Assembly (NCBI GenBank): GCA_964586675.1
Contig: CAZPHQ010000011.1
Location: forward strand, 1 to 64,000
DNA from: JADLGH01 sp964586675
GTDB lineage: Bacteria; Desulfobacterota_D; UBA1144; Nemesobacterales; UBA2774
Length of the DNA: 64,000 nucleotides
Direction of reading: 5' to 3'
Below are positions 8,213 to 15,184 of the stretch, in pieces. A model generated the notes under the pieces. It saw only the letters and a list, made by a program, of their open reading frames with translations, did not search any database and was not told where the DNA came from. Position 1 is the stretch's first letter; each line of letters starts with the position of its first letter. The translations under genes and the position numbers were made by a program.

Positions 8213-8512
8213 TTATTCCCTCTTGAGCCTTTCGGCCAGGCTCTCCATCTTTCCCGCCATCGTGTAGGGCTTGTCCGTCCTCTCGCTTATCCGGACTGTC
8301 GTGCTTATGCGCTCGATTCCTTTCGCCTTGAGCGCGTCGTGGCATTTTTTTACGAGAGGCGTAATATCATCCCAGCCGCACTCGACATTCGTCCCCATCG
8401 AATGGGGTTCGTATGGAAGCCCGCTCGATTCTATAACCTTCATCACGTCGGCGACGTATTCCGAAAGCGATACGCCCTTTCCTATCGGTATGACGCTAAG
8501 CTCTATTATCAT
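8213..8512 (-). CDS. MTH1187/YkoF-type thiamine-binding family protein (DUF77)
   Basis: A 99-residue ferredoxin-fold protein starting MIIELSVIPIGKGVSLSEYV, with the family-typical TxxGT-like stretch PHSMGTNVECGWDD and the C-terminal RISTTVRISERTDK strand. Members of this family bind thiamine or related pyrimidines. They are considered carriers or sensors rather than enzymes. GGGAGA precedes the ATG. It is divergent from yjbQ (8626), which also has a thiamine link, and the two start 113 bp apart. A shared role in thiamine salvage is an inference. Confidence 0.88.
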   Translation of the reverse strand: MIIELSVIPIGKGVSLSEYVADVMKVIESSGLPYEPHSMGTNVECGWDDITPLVKKCHDALKAKGIERISTTVRISERTDKPYTMAGKMESLAERLKRE

Positions 8513-8571
8513 TTATCTCTCCCGAAAAGCCTCAGATGATACTACACCGCTGCGCCGGTTTTTGCATAACG

Positions 8572-8617
8572 CCCCGGACGGGCTAACCTCTTTTATACGG
8601 GTGCCCGGCGTCCGGGG
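8572..8617 (+). promoter_or_regulatory. Inverted repeat overlapping the yjbQ ribosome binding site
   Basis: CCCCGGACG (8572-8580) and CGTCCGGGG (8609-8617) are perfect 9-bp arms around 28 nt. The right arm includes the first four G of the Shine-Dalgarno GGGGAGG (8614-8620) of the gene starting at 8626. An alternative inner pairing CGGGC/GCCCG (8579-8583 with 8603-8607) is also possible. If transcription starts upstream of 8572, the stem would mask the ribosome binding site. Confidence 0.45.
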
Positions 8618-8625
8618 AGGAATTC

Positions 8626-9039
8626 ATGAAAAGCCACACCGAATATCTCTGGTTCAGGACGGAACAGAAGCGCGAGATGGTGCACATCACCGATACCGTC
8701 AGGGGCATACTCAAAAAGAGCGGCATAAAGGAGGGGTTCGCGCTCGTCTCGGCCATGCACATAACGGCGGCCGTTTACGTGAACGACCTCGAGGACGGCC
8801 TCATCGAAGACATATGGGAGTGGCTCGAAGACATCGCCCCCAGGAGGGACGATTACAGGCACCACAGGACAGGTGAAGACAACGGCGACGCGCACCTTAA
8901 AAATCTCGTCATGCACCACCAGGTGATACTCCCTGTCACAGCCGGCGAGCTCGACCTCGGCCCCTGGCAGCGCATTTTTTACGCCGAGTTCGACGGCATG
9001 CGGAAAAAGAGGGTCGTCGTGAAGATAATCGGCGAATAG
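8626..9039 (+). CDS. yjbQ: YjbQ family protein (secondary thiamine-phosphate synthase, UPF0047)
   Basis: The 137-residue protein has the full UPF0047 layout: an early VHITDTVRGILKKSG helix, HITAAVYVND, and a C-terminal block NGDAHLKNLVMHHQVILPVTAGELDLGPWQRIFYAEFDG with the conserved His and Gly-Pro-Trp-Gln residues. E. coli YjbQ has weak thiamine-phosphate synthase activity, but the physiological role is unsettled. The SD is GGGGAGG 5 nt before the ATG and is partly contained in an inverted repeat. It diverges from a thiamine-binding family gene, which supports a thiamine-related function. Confidence 0.93.
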   Translation: MKSHTEYLWFRTEQKREMVHITDTVRGILKKSGIKEGFALVSAMHITAAVYVNDLEDGLIEDIWEWLEDIAPRRDDYRHHRTGEDNGDAHLKNLVMHHQVILPVTAGELDLGPWQRIFYAEFDGMRKKRVVVKIIGE

Positions 9040-9072
9040 GGCCCGCTAACGAAATCCGATATACTAGAAACC

Positions 9073-9528
9073 ATGAGCGGAAACGAAAGCTCCTCCGAAA
9101 CGGCTTACAGGTTTTTGATAGACAGGAACGGCAACTGGTACCAGGACGGTATAAAAGTCCGCCACAGGCTGACATACCTCTACAACCAGAAGCTCTTGGG
9201 CAGGGACGAGGAGGGAAGATATTTTGTCGACGAGGGTAGCGGGCGGTTATACGTAAAGGTAGAAGACACGCCCTTCGTTGTGAAGATGGCCGACTTCAGA
9301 GGCGGGGATTTTTACGTGAGGCTGAATGACGAAACCGAAGAGAAGCTCGACCTTAAGAACTTCCGCATCGACGGCAAGAACGTGCCCTATATAAAGGTCA
9401 AGGGCGGGAAGTTCGACGCCCGTTTTTCGAGGCCCGCATATTACGAGCTCATGAAGCACGCCGAGGAAATAGGCCTCGAATATTTCATAGAGGAGCGAGG
9501 CGTAAAGCATCTCATAAAGAGCGAATGA
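9073..9528 (+). CDS. DUF1285 family protein
   Basis: A 151-residue protein that fits the DUF1285 pattern. It has an N-terminal FLIDRNGNWYQDGIKVRHRLTYLYNQ block, then EEGRYFVDEGSGRLYVKVEDTPFVV. A beta-rich second half has ENFRIDG-like strands and ends RGVKHLIKS. The family has solved structures but no assigned activity. Its start ATG is 33 bp past yjbQ and has no Shine-Dalgarno sequence. A TATACT hexamer (9060-9065) lies 7 nt upstream. The gene converges on hemW with a 5-bp gap. I cannot assign a function. Confidence 0.82.
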   Translation: MSGNESSSETAYRFLIDRNGNWYQDGIKVRHRLTYLYNQKLLGRDEEGRYFVDEGSGRLYVKVEDTPFVVKMADFRGGDFYVRLNDETEEKLDLKNFRIDGKNVPYIKVKGGKFDARFSRPAYYELMKHAEEIGLEYFIEERGVKHLIKSE

Positions 9529-9533
9529 GAATT

Positions 9534-10694
9534 TTATCCGAGGGAGCTCACGAGCCTCACGATTATCTCGTCCGAAAGGAGAGCCCCTTTCTTCGTGAGC
9601 CTGAGCCTGTCACCGGAAATTTCAATAAAGCCGTCGTCACTGAGATAGCCTATCCTCGAAAGGTCCGGCGAGACGCCGTACTTCCGCCTGAGGGCCGGTA
9701 TGTCGAGCCCCTCGCTAAGCCTGAAGCTCATCAGTATCTCGTCCTCGACTGCCTCGTCCCTTCCGAGCTCTTCCGAGAAATCGACAGGTTTTTTACCTTC
9801 GGACACGGCCTTGATATAGGAATTCGGGTTCCTGACGTTCGCCCACCTCCTTCCCCAGCCGCTCTCCCCCGAGCCGCCGAGATGGGAGTGAGCCCCGGCT
9901 CCGACGCCGAGATAGTCCCCTCCCCTCCAGTAAAGGAGGTTGTGCCTGCACTCGTATCCGGGCCTGGCATAATTCGAGATCTCGTACTGCGCGTAGCCGG
10001 CCGATTCCAGGAAGGCCGTCGTGTAGGCTATGAACTCCGAAAGCGAGTCCTCCGGCGGCAGTATCAGCTTTCCGGCCCTGTAGAGCTTTCCGAACTCCGT
10101 CCCGTTCTCTATCGTGAGGCAGTAGGCGGAAATGTGCGCCGATGGGAACGACAGCGCGCGGTTGAGGTCGCCCTCCCATTCGTCCATCGTCTCCCCGGAG
10201 GTGCCGTACATGAGGTCGAAGCTGTAGTTCGTAAACCCTGCCGCCGGTATTTCTTCCAGAATCCTCGCTGAATCCTCCGGGTCGTTTATCCTTCCGAGAA
10301 AGTCGAGCTTCCGCCGCGTGAAGGACTGCACCCCGACGCTTATCCTGTTCACACCGGCGCGCTTTAGACCCTTTAGCTTTTCGAGGTCGGCCGTCTTCGG
10401 GTTCACTTCGAGCGACACTTCGACCCCTTCCCCCGACGAGCCCGTACTTTCGAATATAGCGGAGATTACCTTCTCGATAGACCCCGGGTCGAACAGCGAC
10501 GGCGTTCCTCCCCCGAAGAATATGGACGAGAGCCCTCCCCTCCCGAGCTCGCGGCTATAGAGTGTGAGCTCGTCCAGAAGGGCGCCGGTATAGTCCCGTT
10601 CCGGGAACCGCCCCCCCGTGCCGTGCGAATTGAAGTCGCAGTAGGGGCACTTCGTGACGCAGTATGGTATGTGAACGTAAACGCCGAACGCCAT
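9534..10694 (-). CDS. hemW: HemW-type radical SAM protein (oxygen-independent coproporphyrinogen III oxidase-like)
   Basis: The N-terminus shows the HemW signature MAFGVYVHIPYCVTKCPYC with CxxxCxxC (Cys12, Cys16, Cys19) for the SAM-binding 4Fe-4S cluster, then FGGGTPS and EVNPKT. A C-terminal HemN_C winged-helix segment follows (about 310-386). HemW proteins bind and deliver heme. They usually lack coproporphyrinogen dehydrogenase activity, and the absence of a longer HemN N-terminus here (386 residues) fits HemW. It is divergent from the tolC-type gene. TTGCAA-N17-TACAAT ends 6 nt before the ATG with no SD, so the transcript is probably leaderless. Confidence 0.94.
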   Translation of the reverse strand: MAFGVYVHIPYCVTKCPYCDFNSHGTGGRFPERDYTGALLDELTLYSRELGRGGLSSIFFGGGTPSLFDPGSIEKVISAIFESTGSSGEGVEVSLEVNPKTADLEKLKGLKRAGVNRISVGVQSFTRRKLDFLGRINDPEDSARILEEIPAAGFTNYSFDLMYGTSGETMDEWEGDLNRALSFPSAHISAYCLTIENGTEFGKLYRAGKLILPPEDSLSEFIAYTTAFLESAGYAQYEISNYARPGYECRHNLLYWRGGDYLGVGAGAHSHLGGSGESGWGRRWANVRNPNSYIKAVSEGKKPVDFSEELGRDEAVEDEILMSFRLSEGLDIPALRRKYGVSPDLSRIGYLSDDGFIEISGDRLRLTKKGALLSDEIIVRLVSSLG

Positions 10695-10700
10695 TACGGT

Positions 10701-10729
10701 ATTGTACGGGAGGGCGGAAGGTGTTGCAA
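10701..10729 (-). promoter_or_regulatory. hemW promoter, predicted leaderless start
   Basis: Minus-strand TTGCAA (10724-10729), 17-bp spacer, TACAAT (10701-10706), 6 nt, ATG at 10694. Transcription would begin at or beside the A of the start codon. Confidence 0.5.
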
Positions 10730-10734
10730 CGGCT

Positions 10735-10762
10735 TTGTTTTAGGGTCATATTATTGGATAAT
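10735..10762 (+). promoter_or_regulatory. Promoter of the export operon, predicted leaderless start
   Basis: TTGTTT (10735-10740), 16-bp spacer, GATAAT (10757-10762), then 9 nt to ATG 10772. The sequence before the ATG (CCATAAGAA) has no real Shine-Dalgarno match. Confidence 0.4.
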
Positions 10763-10771
10763 CCATAAGAA

Positions 10772-12019
10772 ATGAGACTAGACGGCTTAAGATCGTGGCT
10801 TATCGTTTTGTGCTTCGCATCGTCTCTCGCCGCCCCTTCCGGCGCGGAGGAAGCGAGGGTTCTAACCCTGGACGAGGCCGTAGCGACCGCGCTCGGAGAG
10901 AACCCCGGGATGACAGTCGCCGACGCCGCGATAGAGATTTCGCAGTCGCAGGTAAGGGCCGCGCAGTCCGCCTGGTATCCCGAGATTTACACACGCCTCA
11001 TATTCCCCTTCATAGGCAGGGAATCAGGATTCTTCCTGGACCAGATGATCTGGGACTTCGGGAGGACGTCCAACCGCGTAAAATCGAGCAAGGAACAGCT
11101 GAGAGGAACCAGGTTCGACAGCGAGACGGCCAAAGAAGATCTCATACTCGATACGACCGTTAGCTACTATAATGTGTTATCATGGCAGCACGCGGCCGAG
11201 GCCCGGAATAAAAAGGTGGAGGAATTCGAGAGGCGGCTCGAGGTCAAGGAGGCGTTTTACGAAGCGGGACGCGCAGGCAGGGCGGATGTCACGAAGGCCG
11301 AGGTCGACCTCGGCAACGCCCGGCTCGATCTCAACACGGCCGAGAACGAGCTCGAAGCCGCAAAGGCGAGCCTTTTAAACGCCATGGGCATCGGCGGCCC
11401 GTTTAACTACACCCTCGTCGACGAGGAGTCTTACGACAAACTGGAAATGAACATAGAAAAATCCATAAACACGGCTCTTGATAACAGGCCGGAGCTGAAA
11501 AGCTTAAAGGCCAGGGAGGCTGCAATGAACGCCGACCTTTCCGCCGCGCAGAAGGAGTACTTCCCTACGCTCTTCGGAAGGACGGCCTACAGGTTCAAGG
11601 GCGAAGGGGCGGCGACGCCGGGCTTCATCGCTGGCGTCGGCCTCGAGCTCAACATATTCGACGGCTTCAAGAAGAACGCCGGCATACAGGGCGCGAGGGC
11701 GCAGCTCAGGCGCTCCCGGGCGGAGATCGAAACGAAAAAAACAGAAGTGGAGTCCGAGATACGAAAGCTCCATAGAGACCTCCGCCTCGCGGAACAGAAT
11801 ATCGCCGTCACGGAAGAAACGAGGAAATCCTCCGAGGAGACTCTCGCCCTCGCTCGCGAGAGATACAGGCTCGAAAGGGCTTCGGAGGTGGAGCTCGCCG
11901 AGGCCGAATCCCTCTATTTCACCGCGAACGCCGCCCACAGGCAGGCCATATACGACTACAGGATTACCGCCGCGAGGCTCGAAAGGGCAGTAGGCGGAGG
12001 CGGTGACATTGATCAATAA
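10772..12019 (+). CDS. TolC family outer-membrane efflux protein
   Basis: A 415-residue outer-membrane channel subunit. A signal peptide (SWLIVLCFASSLAAPSGA, cleaved near residue 25) precedes ARVLTLDEAVATALGENPGM, the typical opening of the first OEP repeat. Long amphipathic coiled-coil helices rich in Glu/Lys/Ala follow, and the second repeat begins near residue 215 (NTALDNRPELKSLKARE). It overlaps the adaptor gene by 17 bp and heads a four-gene operon with a MacA-like adaptor, a MacB-like ATPase and a permease. This makes a complete tripartite exporter. The substrate is unknown (macrolide, peptide or lipid are all possible). Confidence 0.93.
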   Translation: MRLDGLRSWLIVLCFASSLAAPSGAEEARVLTLDEAVATALGENPGMTVADAAIEISQSQVRAAQSAWYPEIYTRLIFPFIGRESGFFLDQMIWDFGRTSNRVKSSKEQLRGTRFDSETAKEDLILDTTVSYYNVLSWQHAAEARNKKVEEFERRLEVKEAFYEAGRAGRADVTKAEVDLGNARLDLNTAENELEAAKASLLNAMGIGGPFNYTLVDEESYDKLEMNIEKSINTALDNRPELKSLKAREAAMNADLSAAQKEYFPTLFGRTAYRFKGEGAATPGFIAGVGLELNIFDGFKKNAGIQGARAQLRRSRAEIETKKTEVESEIRKLHRDLRLAEQNIAVTEETRKSSEETLALARERYRLERASEVELAEAESLYFTANAAHRQAIYDYRITAARLERAVGGGGDIDQ

Positions 12020-13151
12020 AAAAACCTTAATCGTCCTCGCCGTTATACTCGCTGCCAGCGCGTTCATAGTCCCCCGGTTCTTCTCCGGGAACGATTCTCA
12101 AATAACCTACAGGACCGCCGAGGCCGACAGGGGCGACATAGTCTCCCTCATAGCTTCGAACGGCACCGTGAACCCCCTTTTGACGATAGACGTTTCCTCG
12201 CGCGTCGCGGGCTCGGTTTCCGCAGTCAACGTCGATTTTAACGACCACGTGTCCGCGGGCGAGCCGCTCGCCGAGATAGACCCCTCGCTCCTAAAAACGG
12301 AGCTCAGGAAGGCCGAGGCGGACACGAAAAAAACCCAGGCCGAGTTCAACATGGCGAGCTCGCTTTACAAGAGCAACAAGGAGCTTTACGCAAAACGGCT
12401 TATACCCAAGGAGGAGTTCGACGACTCCGAGTCGAAATACACGTCCGCCCTCGCCGCGTACGAGCAGACGAAGGTCGCTCTCGAAGTGGCTAAAACCAAC
12501 ATGGAAAGCTCGGTCATAAAGGCCCCGATCGACGGCATCGTCCTTTCGAGAAACGTCGACCCCGGCGAATCGGTGACGGCTGACGGCAAACCCCTCTTCG
12601 TCATATCGAGCGACCTCGGCGAGATGAAGATAGATACGAGAGTCAGCGAGGCCGACATAGGCAAGGTCGCCGCCGGGCAGAGCGCCAATTTCAGGGTGGA
12701 TGCCTACCCTAACGACACCTTCAGCGGCACTGTCACCCAGGTGAGGAACGACCCCGTCGTAACCAACAACGTCGTCACGTACAACGTCGTCGTCATGACG
12801 AAGAACGATTCCATGAAATTAAAGCCCGGCATGTCAGCCGAGGTGAAGATAGTGGTATCCGACAGGAAGGACGTCCTCCGCGTGCCGACGGCCGCGCTGA
12901 GATTCATTCCGCCTTCCAATGCGCCGATGAGAGAGAGGCCTGACCAGCTCACGGGCTCCTCATACGTCTGGATAGAGCTCGACGGCGGCCGGATAGGGGC
13001 TGTCCCTGTAAAGCCCGGCGCGAGCGACGGCGTTTACACTGAGTTACTCGAGGGCGACGTAAAAGCGGGGCAAAAGGTCATAATCGAGGCCCTCGCGAAA
13101 GGGAAATCCGACGCCGGCTCCTCCCTCCTCCCCCAGCCCAGGAGATTCTGA
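12003..13151 (+). CDS. MacA/HlyD-type periplasmic adaptor subunit
   Basis: A 382-residue membrane-fusion protein with GTG start inside the tolC-type gene (overlap 12003-12019). An N-terminal membrane anchor (about 6-24, TLIVLAVILAASAFIV) is followed by a split lipoyl domain (NGTVNPLLTIDVSSRVAGSV and SSVIKAPIDGIVLSRNVDPGESV). Between them lies an alpha-hairpin (about 95-160), and a beta-barrel and membrane-proximal domain come after. It would link the MacB-type ABC subunits to the TolC-type channel. A 2-bp gap to the ATPase gene indicates translational coupling. Confidence 0.93.
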   Translation: MTLINKKTLIVLAVILAASAFIVPRFFSGNDSQITYRTAEADRGDIVSLIASNGTVNPLLTIDVSSRVAGSVSAVNVDFNDHVSAGEPLAEIDPSLLKTELRKAEADTKKTQAEFNMASSLYKSNKELYAKRLIPKEEFDDSESKYTSALAAYEQTKVALEVAKTNMESSVIKAPIDGIVLSRNVDPGESVTADGKPLFVISSDLGEMKIDTRVSEADIGKVAAGQSANFRVDAYPNDTFSGTVTQVRNDPVVTNNVVTYNVVVMTKNDSMKLKPGMSAEVKIVVSDRKDVLRVPTAALRFIPPSNAPMRERPDQLTGSSYVWIELDGGRIGAVPVKPGASDGVYTELLEGDVKAGQKVIIEALAKGKSDAGSSLLPQPRRF

Positions 13152-13153
13152 GG

Positions 13154-13858
13154 ATGAGCGGGAACGGTAACGTCATCGTCACTCGCGACATCCGCAAAAC
13201 CTACCATCTCGGAGACATCGAGGTAAAGGCGCTACGCGGCGTGTCGATAGACATAGCCGAGGGCGAGTTCGTCTCGATAATGGGCGCTTCGGGCTCCGGG
13301 AAGAGCACATTCATGAACATAATAGGCTGCCTCGACAAGCCGACCGCGGGGCAGTATTTCCTCGACGGGCAGGAGGTTTCGACTCTCTCCCGCGACGAGC
13401 TCGCCGAAATCAGGAATAGAAAAATAGGATTCGTCTTTCAGAGCTTTAACCTCCTCGGGCGGACGACGGCGCTCGAAAACGTGGAGCTCCCGATGGTCTA
13501 CAACGACACGCCGCAAAAAAACAGGCGGGAGAAGGCACTCGCCGCGCTGGCGATGGTTGGGCTCGGCGGCCGCGAAAAGCACCTACCCTCCCAGCTCTCG
13601 GGCGGGCAGCAGCAGAGGGTGGCCATAGCGCGGGCGATGGTGAACGACCCGAGCATAATACTCGCCGACGAGCCCACGGGAAATCTCGACACCGAAATGA
13701 GCGCCGAGATAATGGAGATATTCGTCTCTCTCAACTCCCAGGGAAAAACGATAATCACGATAACGCACGAGAGCGACATCGCCGCCTACGCGGCCCGCAC
13801 GATAGTATTCAAGGACGGTAACGTCTCTGAAGAAAGGCTGAACGACAGCCGGGGATAA
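13154..13858 (+). CDS. MacB/LolD-type ABC transporter ATP-binding subunit
   Basis: A 234-residue ABC ATPase with Walker A GASGSGKST, Q-loop FQSFNLL, the signature LSGGQQQRVAIARAM, Walker B IILADEPTGNLD and the H-loop ITHE, all in the order of the MacB/LolD clade. The ATPase and permease are separate genes here, whereas E. coli MacB fuses them. The start ATG follows GAGGATG immediately after the adaptor stop. Confidence 0.96.
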   Translation: MSGNGNVIVTRDIRKTYHLGDIEVKALRGVSIDIAEGEFVSIMGASGSGKSTFMNIIGCLDKPTAGQYFLDGQEVSTLSRDELAEIRNRKIGFVFQSFNLLGRTTALENVELPMVYNDTPQKNRREKALAALAMVGLGGREKHLPSQLSGGQQQRVAIARAMVNDPSIILADEPTGNLDTEMSAEIMEIFVSLNSQGKTIITITHESDIAAYAARTIVFKDGNVSEERLNDSRG

Positions 13859-13888
13859 AAGCCGGGATGCCCGGCCGGAAGAAAGACC

Positions 13889-15091
13889 ATGAACATCACC
13901 GCAGCGCTCAGGGTATCGTCGAGGGCGATAAGGACGAACAAGGTTCGTTCCATACTCACGACCCTCGGCATCATAATCGGCGTCGCGGCGGTCATATCGC
14001 TCGTCGCTCTGACCCAGGGCGCGAACCTGATGATAGAGCAGCAGCTGACGAGCCTCGGCGGAAAATCGCTCATAGTAAACCCAGGGAAAAGGGGCGTCGG
14101 CGTACAGGAGAGCGCCATAACCCTGACGACGGACGACGCGGAGGCAATAGGGAGACTCCCCGTAGTGACCCACGTCGCCCCGATGATCGACAACCCCGAG
14201 CAGATAGTGTGGGGCAACAGGGACTGGTTCACAATAGTCGTCGGCACCTCCCCCGAGTTCGTTTTCATAAACGACTGGTACCCCGAAACCGGCGTCTTCT
14301 TCAACAGGGAAGACGTCGCCACAGCCGAGAACGTCTGCGTCCTCGGGGCCACAGTCGTCTCTAACCTTTTCGGCTTCAGGGACCCTGTCGGCAAGACGGT
14401 CAGGATCGGAAAGAACTCGTTCAAGGTCATAGGCGTCATGGAATCCCTCGGCCAGACGACGGGCGGGCGCGACCAGGACGACGTCGTGATAATACCGTAC
14501 ACGACGTTTCAGAAGAGGATACTCGGCACGAACAGCCTCGAAACCATATCGGTGTCCGTGAAAGCCCCTGGCGACATACCGCTAGCCGAATCGCAGATAA
14601 CGTCGCTGCTCAGGGAGAGGCAGAACCTCCGGCCCGAAGCCGAAGACAACTTTTATCTGAGGTCACAGTTCGGGATCATACAGAGGATATTCAACATATC
14701 GGAGATCATGACCGTCCTCCTAGGGAGCATAGCTTCCATATCCCTCATCGTCGGGGGTATCGGCATCATGAACATCATGCTCGTATCCGTGGGCGAGAGG
14801 ACGAGGGAAATAGGGATACGAATGGCTGTCGGAGCCAAGCCCAAAGACATAATGGTCCAGTTCCTGATAGAGGCTGTCCTGCTGTCGCTCACAGGCGGCG
14901 TGATAGGGATAGCGGCCGGTATCGCGGGCTCGAAGATAGCGTCGTCCATTACGGGATGGGAGACCGTAATCTCTCCAGAGTCGGTGCTCCTGTCCTTCGG
15001 ATTCGCGGCGCTTATAGGAATATTCTTCGGTATATACCCGGCAAGAAAGGCCTCTAAGCTCGACCCGATAGAGGCCCTCAGATACGAATAA
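13889..15091 (+). CDS. MacB/FtsX-type ABC transporter permease
   Basis: A 400-residue permease with an N-terminal transmembrane helix (about 22-45) and a large periplasmic MacB_PCD domain (about 45-260). A C-terminal FtsX domain with three helices (about 270-385) includes the conserved GGIGIMNIMLVSVGERTREIGIRMA and ends YPARKASKLDPIEALRYE. MacB-type proteins transmit ATPase-driven mechanical motion across the periplasm. It is the last gene of the operon. The 92 bp to the converging FG-GAP gene show no clear terminator. Confidence 0.95.
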   Translation: MNITAALRVSSRAIRTNKVRSILTTLGIIIGVAAVISLVALTQGANLMIEQQLTSLGGKSLIVNPGKRGVGVQESAITLTTDDAEAIGRLPVVTHVAPMIDNPEQIVWGNRDWFTIVVGTSPEFVFINDWYPETGVFFNREDVATAENVCVLGATVVSNLFGFRDPVGKTVRIGKNSFKVIGVMESLGQTTGGRDQDDVVIIPYTTFQKRILGTNSLETISVSVKAPGDIPLAESQITSLLRERQNLRPEAEDNFYLRSQFGIIQRIFNISEIMTVLLGSIASISLIVGGIGIMNIMLVSVGERTREIGIRMAVGAKPKDIMVQFLIEAVLLSLTGGVIGIAAGIAGSKIASSITGWETVISPESVLLSFGFAALIGIFFGIYPARKASKLDPIEALRYE

Positions 15092-15184
15092 CCCCATGCG
15101 GCTTTGTCTGGCTGCCTCGCTTTAACAGACTCCACGACCCCGCGCCTTACCGCTTCCGGAGAGAGATCGTGACGCAGGCGGCGC

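Noticed and set aside
8513..8625. A TPP riboswitch before the thiamine-linked genes
   Set aside because: The conserved CUGAGA and ACCUGA-type elements are absent on both strands.
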